From: an uncultured Clostridia bacterium
GTDB taxonomy: Bacteria; Bacillota; Clostridia; Peptostreptococcales; Anaerovoracaceae
Reading direction: 5' to 3'
NCBI GenBank assembly: GCA_934255545.1
Contig: CAKQOE010000009.1
Location: 1 to 64,000 of the forward strand
DNA length: 64,000 nucleotides
Under the pieces are notes generated by a model. It was not told the origin of the DNA. It worked only from the letters and a program-made list of their open reading frames with translations, and did no database searches. Positions 9,329-17,309 of this stretch are shown here, piece by piece. Each line of letters starts with the position of its first letter. Position 1 is the stretch's first letter. The position numbers and the translations under genes were made by a program.

Positions 9329-10348
9329 TTAGAAATCCTGCTTGTTTGTCATCCTGTTTGATGAGATAGCGTCCATGTGCTTGAGGGCCTGGCCTGTGCC
9401 GACGGCTACGCAGCTCTTTGGATCCTCTGCTATCCTTACTTTGATCTTTGTCTTGTCCTCTATACGCTTGTCGAGTCCCCAGAGGAGCGCGCCGCCGCCT
9501 GTGAGCATGATGCCTGAGCTGCTGATGTCAGCTGCAACTTCAGGAGGTGTCTTTTCAAGAACTGAGTGGACTGCTTCGCATATAGTTGTGAGCGGCTCGT
9601 CAAGAGCATCGTACATTTCTTCTGATGTTACTGTTACTGAAACAGGGAGTCCTGATACCATGTCGCGGCCTCTGCACTCCATAGTTACTGACTCTTCGCG
9701 CGGGAATGCTGTTCCGATGTTGAACTTGAGCTGCTCTGCTGTTCTTTCACCGATGAAGAGCTTGTGCGCCTTTCTCATGTATTTTATGATGGCATCGTCG
9801 AATCTGTCGCCTGCGATCTTTACTGAAGCGCTCGTTACGATGCCTCCAAGCGAAATAACTGCGATATCTGTAGTTCCGCCGCCTATATCTATGACCATGA
9901 CGCCGTCAGGGCTCATGATGTCGAGACCTGCGCCTATAGCTGCTGCGATAGGCTCTTCCATAAGGTATACTTCCTTTGCGCCTGCCATGGTAGCAGCTTC
10001 GCTTACAGCTCTCTTTTCAACCTCAGTAACTCCGCTAGGCACGCAGACCATGATCCTCGGCTTGAAGAATCTTCCTGATCCGCATGTCTTTCGTATAAAG
10101 AACTTGAGCATGCGCTCTGTCGTGTCATAATCTGAAATAACGCCATCCTTCAGCGGTCTTACTGCTATGATGTTGCTTGGCGTCCTTCCGAGCATGAGTC
10201 TTGCGTCCTCGCCTACAGCGAGTACTTCGCCTGTATCCTTGTTGAGCGCAACTACTGAAGGCTCGTTAAGGACGATGCCTTTCCCCTGTATATAGATCAA
10301 TACGTTTGCGGTACCGAGGTCGATACCGACTTCTGATGCAAATGCCAT
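9329..10348 (-). CDS. mreB: actin-like rod-shape protein MreB/Mbl
   Basis: This bacterial actin forms membrane-bound filaments that guide lateral wall synthesis. The 339-aa length is normal. Actin-fold nucleotide motifs are present: phosphate 1 VGIDLGTANVLIY at residues 7-19, phosphate 2 VMVIDIGGGTTDIAVIS near residue 155, and the adenosine motif ILTGGGALLWGLD near 290. MCVPSGVTEVEKRAV and MEEPIAAAIGAG are also typical. The usual mreCD partners are absent from the window, so this could be a stand-alone Mbl/MreBH-type paralogue. Confidence 0.93.
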   Translation of the reverse strand: MAFASEVGIDLGTANVLIYIQGKGIVLNEPSVVALNKDTGEVLAVGEDARLMLGRTPSNIIAVRPLKDGVISDYDTTERMLKFFIRKTCGSGRFFKPRIMVCVPSGVTEVEKRAVSEAATMAGAKEVYLMEEPIAAAIGAGLDIMSPDGVMVIDIGGGTTDIAVISLGGIVTSASVKIAGDRFDDAIIKYMRKAHKLFIGERTAEQLKFNIGTAFPREESVTMECRGRDMVSGLPVSVTVTSEEMYDALDEPLTTICEAVHSVLEKTPPEVAADISSSGIMLTGGGALLWGLDKRIEDKTKIKVRIAEDPKSCVAVGTGQALKHMDAISSNRMTNKQDF

Positions 10349-10462
10349 TTTATTCTCCTCTTCTTTTTATATATTACAAAGAATCCTCTTTCAAGAAATT
10401 CACATTAATTACATTGATTTACGTATAAGACTGTTGCCGCAAATGATGCGCATCACATGCGC

Positions 10463-11131
10463 CTATCTTATCTGCCAGTCTATCGGCTCCATGCCGTTTG
10501 CGGCGAGGAACTCGTTCGCTTTTGAAAAATGATGGCATCCGAAAAAGCCTCTGTAGGCTGAAAGCGGACTCGGATGCGGTGCTTTCAATATAAGATGGGC
10601 CGGATTCGTTATATACGACGTCTTTGTCTGAGCATTAGCTCCCCACAGCAGAAATACCATAGGCTTTTCGCGCTCGTTCAGCTTTCTTATAACATTATCG
10701 GTAAATATCTCCCATCCCATACCCTTATGGGAATTAGCCTGGCCTGCCCTCACGGTCAGAACAGTGTTTAACATGAGTACGCCCTGATCGGCCCAGCTCT
10801 CCAGACAGCCGTGCGGCGGCTCTGAGCAGCCGACGTCGTCGTGAAGCTCCTTGAATATATTTACAAGCGATGGGGGCGGTGTTACGCCCTTCTGCACGGA
10901 AAAGCACATACCGTGCGCCTGTCCGGGACCGTGATAAGGGTCCTGTCCAAGTATGACGACCTTTACGTCTTCATACGCTGTCGCCTTCAATGCATTAAAT
11001 ATATCATACATTGAAGGATAAATGGTCTGTGTTGCGTATTCTTTTTTCAGAAATTCCCGCAGCATACGATAATAATCCTTATCAAACTCGCCGTCAAGAA
11101 TTTTATCCCAGTCATTTCCTATATTGACCAT
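10463..11131 (-). CDS. ung: uracil-DNA glycosylase (family 1)
   Basis: It removes uracil from DNA to start base excision repair. The 222 aa match family 1 in length. The catalytic water-activating motif VVILGQDPYHGPGQAHG (Asp of GQDPYH) is at about residues 58-75. The DNA-intercalating/uracil-specific motif HPSPLSAYRGFFGCHHF is near residue 185. LLWGANAQ is also conserved. An MVNIGNDWDKIL start is typical of Clostridia. It lies between glmM and mreB, all on the same strand. Confidence 0.96.
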   Translation of the reverse strand: MVNIGNDWDKILDGEFDKDYYRMLREFLKKEYATQTIYPSMYDIFNALKATAYEDVKVVILGQDPYHGPGQAHGMCFSVQKGVTPPPSLVNIFKELHDDVGCSEPPHGCLESWADQGVLMLNTVLTVRAGQANSHKGMGWEIFTDNVIRKLNEREKPMVFLLWGANAQTKTSYITNPAHLILKAPHPSPLSAYRGFFGCHHFSKANEFLAANGMEPIDWQIR

Positions 11132-11167
11132 TTTCTTAAAGCCTTTCTTTAATATTTAATATATTTT

Positions 11168-11183
11168 CGGCTGCCGGCAGCCG
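11168..11183. repeat. 16-bp perfect palindrome downstream of glmM
   Basis: cggctgccggcagccg in the glmM-ung gap (11132-11210). It is even-centred, so a relative rather than a member of the two main families. Confidence 0.4.
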
Positions 11184-11210
11184 CTTATTTATACATTATG
11201 GCAGATCGCT

Positions 11211-12560
11211 TTATGACAGCTTACTTTCTATCAGATCAGCAAGGTCCCGGGCAAGCGGGCGTATCTTTTCTGTATCTGAGCCTTCGAGCATTACTCTTAC
11301 AAGAGGTTCTGTGCCTGAAGGTCTTATGAGCACGCGGCCTTCCCCTGCCATCTTTTTTTCCACTTCCTCTATGGCAGCCTTTACGTCGGCGTTTTCCATA
11401 TAATTGTGTTTATTTTCATTTTTAACACGAGCGTTTATGAGGACCTGTGGGTATACAGTCATCTCCTCTGCAAGCTCTGAAAGCTTCTTTCCGTATCGCT
11501 TATAGGCCTTGAGCAGCTGAAGCGCTGCGATCATACCGTCGCCTGTTGTGCTGTAGTCCAGGAATATCATGTGGCCTGACTGTTCTCCGCCTATGCGGCA
11601 GCCTGTTTTTTTCATGTTTTCGAGAACGTATCTGTCGCCTACCGCAGTCACTTCGACTTTTATGCCGAGCTCCTCTGCGCGCTTATAAAATCCGATATTG
11701 CTCATTACTGTTACGGTAACTGAATCGTTTGCCAGGCGGCCTTCATCCTTCATGAGCCTTGCGCATACGCTTATGACTCTGTCGCCGTCTACTGCATTTC
11801 CTGTCTCATCAACGGCTATGAGCCTGTCTGCATCGCCATCGAATGCGAGGCCCATATCTGCGTGTTCTCTGAGTACTGCTTCTCCAAGGGCTTCGGGATG
11901 TGTAGAGCCGCATTTGTCGTTTATATTTATACCGTCAGGCTTATCGGCGATCACTTTTACATCTGCGCCGAGTTCTGTAAATACATCTTCAGCTGCTACG
12001 TATGACGCACCGTTTGCGCAGTCAAGGACGAGTTTTATGCCTTTAAGATCTCCGTCAAATGTTGATTTTACAAATTCCCTGTATAAAGCTACCGGTGACT
12101 CCTCAGGTTCTATTATCCTTCCGAGATCTGCGCCTGATCTTCCTGCTTCTGATGGAACGCCTTCTTTTACATATTTTTCTATTTCATCTTCTATAGCGTC
12201 ATCAAGCTTATAGCCGTCACCTCTGAAGAACTTTATGCCGTTGTACTCAAACGGATTGTGTGATGCGGATATAACAACACCTGCTGCTGCATTGAGCTTT
12301 CTTACGAGAAATGCAATGCCCGGTGTAGGTATCACACCGACTTTTATTACATCTCCTCCCATGGAAAGTATACCCGCGCACAGAGCGTCTTCAAGCATGC
12401 ACCCTGAGATACGTGTATCTCTTCCTATAAGTATCAGCGGTCTTTTGTATTCTCTGCCGAGTACGTATGCACCGGCTTTTCCAAGCGCCATTGCAAGCTC
12501 AGGCGTGAGTTCTGTATTTGCTACACCCCTTACCCCGTCTGTTCCAAACATTCTTGCCAT
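11211..12560 (-). CDS. glmM: phosphoglucosamine mutase
   Basis: It interconverts glucosamine-6-P and glucosamine-1-P for UDP-GlcNAc and peptidoglycan synthesis. The 449 aa is standard. The start MARMFGTDGVRGVAN is diagnostic. The active-site phosphoserine loop is GVVISASHNPFEYNGIKFF near residue 95. The metal-binding loop DGDADR is near residue 240, and the sugar-binding GEQSGH near residue 325. The C-terminal phosphate-binding loop is RPSGTEPLVRVM. It is the third gene of the cdaA-ybbR-glmM operon, in which GlmM and YbbR can modulate the diadenylate cyclase. Confidence 0.97.
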   Translation of the reverse strand: MARMFGTDGVRGVANTELTPELAMALGKAGAYVLGREYKRPLILIGRDTRISGCMLEDALCAGILSMGGDVIKVGVIPTPGIAFLVRKLNAAAGVVISASHNPFEYNGIKFFRGDGYKLDDAIEDEIEKYVKEGVPSEAGRSGADLGRIIEPEESPVALYREFVKSTFDGDLKGIKLVLDCANGASYVAAEDVFTELGADVKVIADKPDGININDKCGSTHPEALGEAVLREHADMGLAFDGDADRLIAVDETGNAVDGDRVISVCARLMKDEGRLANDSVTVTVMSNIGFYKRAEELGIKVEVTAVGDRYVLENMKKTGCRIGGEQSGHMIFLDYSTTGDGMIAALQLLKAYKRYGKKLSELAEEMTVYPQVLINARVKNENKHNYMENADVKAAIEEVEKKMAGEGRVLIRPSGTEPLVRVMLEGSDTEKIRPLARDLADLIESKLS

Positions 12561-12598
12561 GATCTTCCCCTTTCTCTTCTTTTTATATATTTTGTTAT

Positions 12599-13846
12599 TT
12601 ACTGAGTATCTTCTTCTGTTACTGTGATATTTACACTTACATCGCTTACTGTGATCTCAGCCTGTTTTGCTCTGTTCGAAAGCTCTACAGCAAGTTTTAC
12701 CGTGCTTGTTCCGGCAGTAAGTGATGAACAATCTGCCGACAGCGTGAAATCTTCTGATGAAAGTGCTTCTATAGAGCTGTCTGTGCCTCTCACTTCAATG
12801 GTAACTGACTGATCGTCGCATACTGCATCCATCCCGTCCGGAACTCCTGTCATTTTTATATCTTCTGTTTTAAGCGTAAATGATCTTACTGACATTTTTC
12901 TTACAGTTATGACAGCCTTAAGCGCCGACTGTGATGACGCAAGGCGGACATTTCCCGGTACATCGGCTTTAAGCTCTACTTCTGTTGATGAGCTTATCTG
13001 TGAAAGGTCTACTGCATTCGTACTTATCTCTGAAATATTTTTAAGCTCTGAAGCAGGTCCCGCAAGCGTTACCTGATCAGGCGCGTCTATAGACGCGAGT
13101 TCAAGCGAATCCGGCAGCGAGCCTACTGTAACGACGTTAAGATCTACCGTTTTTACATTGTAAAGGCATGCTTTTACAGATACCTCGCTGATGGCTATTG
13201 AAACATTTTTTACTTCGTTTCCGTTTGAGTCCATAGGGATCAGACTTGCCACAAATGTCTTTTCATCATTTGAAAGCTTTGATATATCAACGGGCGCAGA
13301 CAGATATGATACTCTGCTTACTGCTGACTTTGCTCCGGATATGGCTACTATCTCTGTAGATATATCTGTGCATACAGCTTCGACATCATCAGATGTGCTT
13401 CCGTTGAAATCAACCACTACTTCCTTGTCCTCAGTGACTTTTGTTTCTACTGTAAGCCTCAGCTGCGATGGATTTACGCGGACCACGCTTACTGATGACG
13501 GCGCATGGACTACTATGTCAGCGTACTTTTCGCCTTCTTCAAAAGAGGAAACGTCTACAGTCGCAACTATGTCTTTTTCCTTTACTGAAGATATGACAGA
13601 ACGCCTGCCTTCTATTTCGACCTTTACAGATGTTTCCTCCTGATCGGCGAGCACGAGTCCGTTGCTTTCAAGGACTGATACATTAAGGAATTCTACAGGA
13701 ACATTGAACGTTCTCGTTGAATTTCTGTTGTCTGTATTGCTCGCGTATATCCACAGACAGAAAGCCAGCACTATGGAAATAGCTATGCTGGCGTACTTTT
13801 TCTTTTTTTCCTGACTTGTCAGTACTTTCTTTTTTCCTTTAGCCAT
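12599..13846 (-). CDS. ybbR: YbbR-domain regulator of diadenylate cyclase (CdaR)
   Basis: CdaR is a membrane-anchored extracytoplasmic protein that modulates CdaA. The 415-aa product has one N-terminal transmembrane helix (about residues 18-35, IAISIVLAFCLWIYAS). About four YbbR repeats follow, each with the ...VPVEFLNV... or ...DLNVVTVGSLPDSLEL... pattern and TEVELKADVPGNV-type strands. The start overlaps the cdaA stop by 8 bp, implying translational coupling, and glmM follows 38 bp later. The end is a Thr/Val-rich stretch without a second membrane segment. Confidence 0.9.
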   Translation of the reverse strand: MAKGKKKVLTSQEKKKKYASIAISIVLAFCLWIYASNTDNRNSTRTFNVPVEFLNVSVLESNGLVLADQEETSVKVEIEGRRSVISSVKEKDIVATVDVSSFEEGEKYADIVVHAPSSVSVVRVNPSQLRLTVETKVTEDKEVVVDFNGSTSDDVEAVCTDISTEIVAISGAKSAVSRVSYLSAPVDISKLSNDEKTFVASLIPMDSNGNEVKNVSIAISEVSVKACLYNVKTVDLNVVTVGSLPDSLELASIDAPDQVTLAGPASELKNISEISTNAVDLSQISSSTEVELKADVPGNVRLASSQSALKAVITVRKMSVRSFTLKTEDIKMTGVPDGMDAVCDDQSVTIEVRGTDSSIEALSSEDFTLSADCSSLTAGTSTVKLAVELSNRAKQAEITVSDVSVNITVTEEDTQ

Positions 13847-14708
13847 TTATGATCCTCCTGAGAAAACTCATCAGCGACCCCGATGTTTCAGAGGAATCAA
13901 GATCAGATGAAAGATATATCCCGTAAAGATTTTTTTCTACAGTTTTCACATCTAAGAATCTTGAAAGCATGCCGTCTGACGCCATTGATATGATGCCTGT
14001 CTCTTCAGAGACTATGATAGTCACAGCGTCTGAGACCTCCGTAACGCCTATGCCGGCGCGGTGTCTCGTTCCGAGCGTATGCTCCAGGTTGTTGTTCCGC
14101 GTGAGCGGAAGTACGCATCCTGCCGCCAGAAGCCTGTCCTGGCGGATTATGACTGCTCCGTCATGAAGAGCGGAGCCTTCGTAAAATATAGTATCGAGAA
14201 GCATCGCCGTTATGTCGGCGTCTACTTTCGTTCCTGTCTCTACTATGTCGCCAAGCGCTATCTCTCTTTCGATAACTATGAGGGCGCCGGTCTTATTTGA
14301 TGAAAAATACTCTACTGCCTTGCATATCTGCGATATGATCTCTTTCGCGGTGTCTTTTTGCACATTTGCGAACTGTTTTGAAAAGAACAGCTTGCTCCGT
14401 CCGAGATACTCGAGCGCCCGCCGCAGCTCCGGATAAAATATGACTATGATCGCCATAAGTCCGTAAGTCATGACTGCGTTAAGCACGAAATGGACTGTGT
14501 AGAGATTCATTATATCGGAAAGCGCCAGCGCTACTATAAGCACTACAAGACCCTTGACGAGCTGCTGCGCGCGCGTGCGGCTTATGAAATCTATTATCTT
14601 ATAAATAGCGAAAGCTACGATCGCTATATCTATTATATCCAGTATGCGTATGTCGGAAATAATGTCCAGCGCTGAACTGAATATCGAATTAAAAAAACTG
14701 TTTAACAT
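13839..14708 (-). CDS. cdaA: diadenylate cyclase CdaA
   Basis: It makes cyclic di-AMP from two ATP, controlling potassium and osmolyte balance and wall homeostasis. The 289-aa protein has three N-terminal membrane helices (about residues 20-95), a short linker and a DAC domain. Catalytic motifs are visible: SALHDGAVII (DGA) near residue 185 and GTRHRAGIG (RHR) near residue 215. It heads the conserved cdaA-ybbR-glmM operon. The preceding hpf terminator (14809-14830) separates it from the gene upstream. Confidence 0.96.
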   Translation of the reverse strand: MLNSFFNSIFSSALDIISDIRILDIIDIAIVAFAIYKIIDFISRTRAQQLVKGLVVLIVALALSDIMNLYTVHFVLNAVMTYGLMAIIVIFYPELRRALEYLGRSKLFFSKQFANVQKDTAKEIISQICKAVEYFSSNKTGALIVIEREIALGDIVETGTKVDADITAMLLDTIFYEGSALHDGAVIIRQDRLLAAGCVLPLTRNNNLEHTLGTRHRAGIGVTEVSDAVTIIVSEETGIISMASDGMLSRFLDVKTVEKNLYGIYLSSDLDSSETSGSLMSFLRRIING

Positions 14709-14800
14709 GTTGACCTCTCAGATACCCTTTTTCAGACATTCTACATTTTATTGTACCTAAGAACGATTCTTTTTTCAATAGTATGCGGCATGGCTTTTAA

Positions 14801-14830
14801 AAAAAACAGCTGCCGCATAAATGCGGCAGC
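14801..14830 (-). terminator. intrinsic terminator of hpf
   Basis: A perfect 10-bp stem (gctgccgcat / atgcggcagc) with a 2-nt loop is followed on the minus strand by TG and eight T residues, 19 bp past the hpf stop. Confidence 0.88.
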
Positions 14831-14848
14831 CTTTGAAAAATCAACATT

Positions 14849-15382
14849 TTAATAAACAGGATCAAGAAGACCGTATGTACCGTCGTCACGCTTGTATACA
14901 ACTGAGACGCGACCTGTCCGGTCGTTCATAAATACGAAAAAGCTGTGATCCAGCATTTCCATCTGGAGTATCGCCTCTTCTGTCTCCATGGCAGTTATTT
15001 CAAACTCCTTGATCCTTACAGGAGCGAATGATTCTTCTTCCTCGTCAGTTTCAGGAACAGCATCAAATCTGAGATCGACGCCCTTGACCTTCTGATTGTT
15101 TTTCTGAAGCTTTTTCTTATGTCTTGTGATCTGTGATGTAAGTCTTTCAACTACTTTGTCGAGACACACATTCATGTCAGTATCAGTAAACTCTGCTCTG
15201 AAGATCATCCCTTTAACAGAGATCATAGCTTCCATAGTCTGTCTGTTTTTCTTGAAGCCCATCGTTACATTTACAGTCGTTTCCTCAGGGAAAAACTTGC
15301 TGAGCTTTTCGAACTTCTTTTCGATCAGAGCTACCTGTCTGTCATTTGCTGTAAACCCCTTGCTTGTAATGTTAACTCTCAT
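14849..15382 (-). CDS. hpf: long-form ribosome hibernation promoting factor
   Basis: Long HPF dimerises 70S ribosomes into inactive 100S particles in stationary phase. The N-terminal HPF/YfiA fold (residues 1-100) opens with MRVNITSKGFTANDRQVALIEKKFEKLSKFF. An acidic linker (ETDEEEES) leads to a C-terminal dimerisation domain (residues 120-177) with DHSFFVFMNDRTGRVSVVYKRDDG. The 177 aa matches long HPF. It is monocistronic with a strong terminator. Upstream lies the DnaA-box-containing gap. Confidence 0.95.
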   Translation of the reverse strand: MRVNITSKGFTANDRQVALIEKKFEKLSKFFPEETTVNVTMGFKKNRQTMEAMISVKGMIFRAEFTDTDMNVCLDKVVERLTSQITRHKKKLQKNNQKVKGVDLRFDAVPETDEEEESFAPVRIKEFEITAMETEEAILQMEMLDHSFFVFMNDRTGRVSVVYKRDDGTYGLLDPVY

Positions 15383-15619
15383 ACAAGTGCCTCCTTTATA
15401 TTACGGACCCTGTAGCACTGCATGCTTTAAGAGCTTTCCCCTGCATGCCGCGTTCCGCAGACCGCGACAGCGTTCAGTGCCCCAATGCATGGCCGCGCGC
15501 CGCAGATCCTTTTTCAGATACTTTAAAAGTATCTGTATTTATATATTCGACATCTGATGAGAGATTCCTCTGCATATAATAAATATTTTTAATTTTTAAT
15601 TTAAAATTTACATTCCACA

Positions 15620-15633
15620 CCGGCTCCCGCCGG
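15620..15633. repeat. TCCC/GGGA-loop palindrome
   Basis: ccggc-TCCC-gccgg between the A/T tract and the first DnaA box. The minus-strand loop is GGGA, a GNRA tetraloop like the GTGA family. Confidence 0.45.
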
Positions 15634-15770
15634 CATGTGGATAACTCGCATAACTGTGGATAACCCTGTGCATTATTGAAATACCAACGCTTTTAAATGT
15701 GGAAAATCCGCATGCATTTTTGCCAGTACACCATAAATTTACAAACAGCTGTATCCGTTGAAATTCCAAT

Positions 15771-15785
15771 GTGCGCCGGGCGCAC
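15771..15785. repeat. GCC-N-GGC palindrome (family A)
   Basis: gtgcgccgggcgcac, perfect, inside the DnaA-box-containing gap. Confidence 0.7.
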
Positions 15786-15884
15786 GCACATGTATCGTTT
15801 ATCAGCGAACCGATTTAAGGATATTGAAATAACAATGTTTCCACCGGCTGTGGATAACTCTGTGAATAACTTTTTTCCTTACAG

Positions 15885-16910
15885 TCATTCCTCATCAAAA
15901 TCGAGCACAGGGCATGCGTCGAGAGACATGTCGTCCGCAAAACCGTCTTTATATCTGTAGTAAGCTGCGCATGATATCATAGCGGCGTTGTCAGTGCAGA
16001 GTATCGGTTCCGGACGGTAAAATGATATACCGTTCTTTTTGCACGCTTCTTCCATCATTCCGCGCAGCAGACTGTTTGCCGCTACTCCGCCTGCGAGGGC
16101 GAGCTTCTTTCTTTTAAATTTTTTAGCGGCAGTTATGGCTTTCATTACGATAACTTCCATGACCGCCATCTGAAAGCTTGCTGCTATATCCGCATTGTTT
16201 ATTTCTTCGCCGCGCTGCCTTACACTGTTTACGTAATTGAGCACGCCTGTTTTCAGGCCGCTGAAGCTGAAATCGTAGCTGCCCTTTTCAAGAAGCACGC
16301 GCTTGAACTCTACAGCGTGCGGGTCGCCCTGCTTTGCAAGAGCGTCTATTTTAGGACCGCCCGGATATCCGAGGCCGAGAACGCGCGCTACTTTATCCAT
16401 AGCCTCTCCTGCCGCATCGTCTCTCGTAACACCGAGAAGCTCCAGGTCATTGTAGTCCTTAACGTCTATGATGTCAGTGTTTCCGCCTGACACTACTACT
16501 GCCGTAAACGGCGGTTCAAGATCGGGAGCCGCTATATAATTGGCGGATATGTGCCCGTGAAGGTGATGCACACCGACTATCGGTATATCCTTTGAAAACG
16601 CCAGTGCCTTTGCTGCGGCAACACCTATGAGCAGCGCCCCTATAAGACCGGGGCCGTGCGTAACACCAATGAGGTCTATGTCATCAAGCGTGACGCCTGC
16701 TTCATCGAGTGCCTGCTGTATAACTGTATTTACATTGTCGAGATGATGCCGTGATGCTATCTCCGGCACGACTCCGCCGTACTGTGTATGTATAGCGATC
16801 TGCGAAGAGATCACATTTGACAGCACATGTCTTCCGTTTCCGGTAACGGAAGCAGCCGTTTCGTCACAGCTGCTCTCGATACCGAGTGTCAGAAATTCTC
16901 CGTTTTTCAT
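15885..16910 (-). CDS. tsaD: tRNA N6-threonylcarbamoyladenosine synthase subunit TsaD
   Basis: TsaD transfers the threonylcarbamoyl group to A37 of ANN-decoding tRNAs, working with TsaB and TsaE. The 341-aa protein carries the Kae1/Qri7 signature: LGIESSCDETAASV at the start, the metal-binding HHLHGH near residue 110 and SGGNT near residue 135. GYPGGPKIDALA and LALAGGVAANSLLR follow. An AAGGAAA site precedes the ATG. The fused tsaB-rimI gene and tsaE lie just upstream on the same strand, so all three t6A transferase components are clustered. Confidence 0.97.
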   Translation of the reverse strand: MKNGEFLTLGIESSCDETAASVTGNGRHVLSNVISSQIAIHTQYGGVVPEIASRHHLDNVNTVIQQALDEAGVTLDDIDLIGVTHGPGLIGALLIGVAAAKALAFSKDIPIVGVHHLHGHISANYIAAPDLEPPFTAVVVSGGNTDIIDVKDYNDLELLGVTRDDAAGEAMDKVARVLGLGYPGGPKIDALAKQGDPHAVEFKRVLLEKGSYDFSFSGLKTGVLNYVNSVRQRGEEINNADIAASFQMAVMEVIVMKAITAAKKFKRKKLALAGGVAANSLLRGMMEEACKKNGISFYRPEPILCTDNAAMISCAAYYRYKDGFADDMSLDACPVLDFDEE

Positions 16911-16965
16911 AATAATCGTTTCCTTAAAGGTATCTGTGATCCTGCAATGAATATTTTCAGAACAG

Positions 16966-16982
16966 CGCGCGCCGGGCGCGCG
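16966..16982. repeat. GCC-N-GGC palindrome (family A)
   Basis: cgcgcgccgggcgcgcg, 17 bp, perfect, in the gap between tsaD and the small cysteine protein gene. Confidence 0.7.
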
Positions 16983-17009
16983 GTATGCGTATCCGTCAGT
17001 GACGATATA

Positions 17010-17237
17010 TCACATGAGCGTCTTTTCTGCAATGCCGCATCGTTCGTCCATGCGTTTATGGCGGCAGCTGTCACACATGGTATAATTTTCCATGTTGATT
17101 ATCTCTGCGCCGCCGGCCGGTGAATAATGCCTGCAGCTTGCGAAAACGCCGGCTGCATCATCGTGTATATCTCCGCAGATCGTTCCGTTCACGGTCACAT
17201 CGTTCTGATAATTGTAATTTCCTGCATCTGTTAACAT
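17010..17237 (-). CDS. small cysteine-containing protein of unknown function
   Basis: I do not recognise the family. The 75-aa product has seven features worth noting together: Cys residues in GTICGD, FASCRHY, TMCDSCRHKRMDERCGIAE (a CxxC plus a further Cys), and His residues nearby, which could bind a metal. There is no signal peptide or membrane helix. It is supported as a gene by a perfect AAGGAGG site 8 nt before the ATG and by its position between tsaB-rimI and tsaD on the same strand, with short gaps. A role near t6A modification is possible only by neighbourhood. Confidence 0.65.
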   Translation of the reverse strand: MLTDAGNYNYQNDVTVNGTICGDIHDDAAGVFASCRHYSPAGGAEIINMENYTMCDSCRHKRMDERCGIAEKTLM

Positions 17238-17309
17238 TTCTTCCGCCTCCTTACAATGATTATCTCTGTAAGGCGGAATTTTTATACATATTTGTATTTA
17301 TTATTTATC

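Larger units (their letters stand above)
15574..15869. promoter_or_regulatory. DnaA-box cluster beside a pure A/T tract
   Basis: The gap 15383-15884 holds no gene. Three perfect DnaA boxes TGTGGATAA (all TGTGGATAAC) occur at 15636-15644, 15655-15663 and 15849-15857. A one-mismatch box TGTGAATAA is at 15861-15869, and weaker matches are at 15667-15675 and 15698-15706. All point the same way. A 37-nt run of only A and T (15574-15610) lies 25 bp from the first box. Genes on both sides are on the minus strand and dnaA/dnaN are absent, so a titration or reactivation site seems likelier than oriC. Confidence 0.65.

Noticed and set aside
9342..10130. 262-aa plus-strand ORF opposite mreB
   Set aside because: Antisense frame opened by codon bias of the mreB gene; no family resemblance and no ribosome site.
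15574..15869. True chromosomal origin oriC
   Set aside because: DnaA boxes and an A/T tract are present, but no dnaA/dnaN neighbourhood and no strand-bias switch; kept as a DnaA-box cluster instead.
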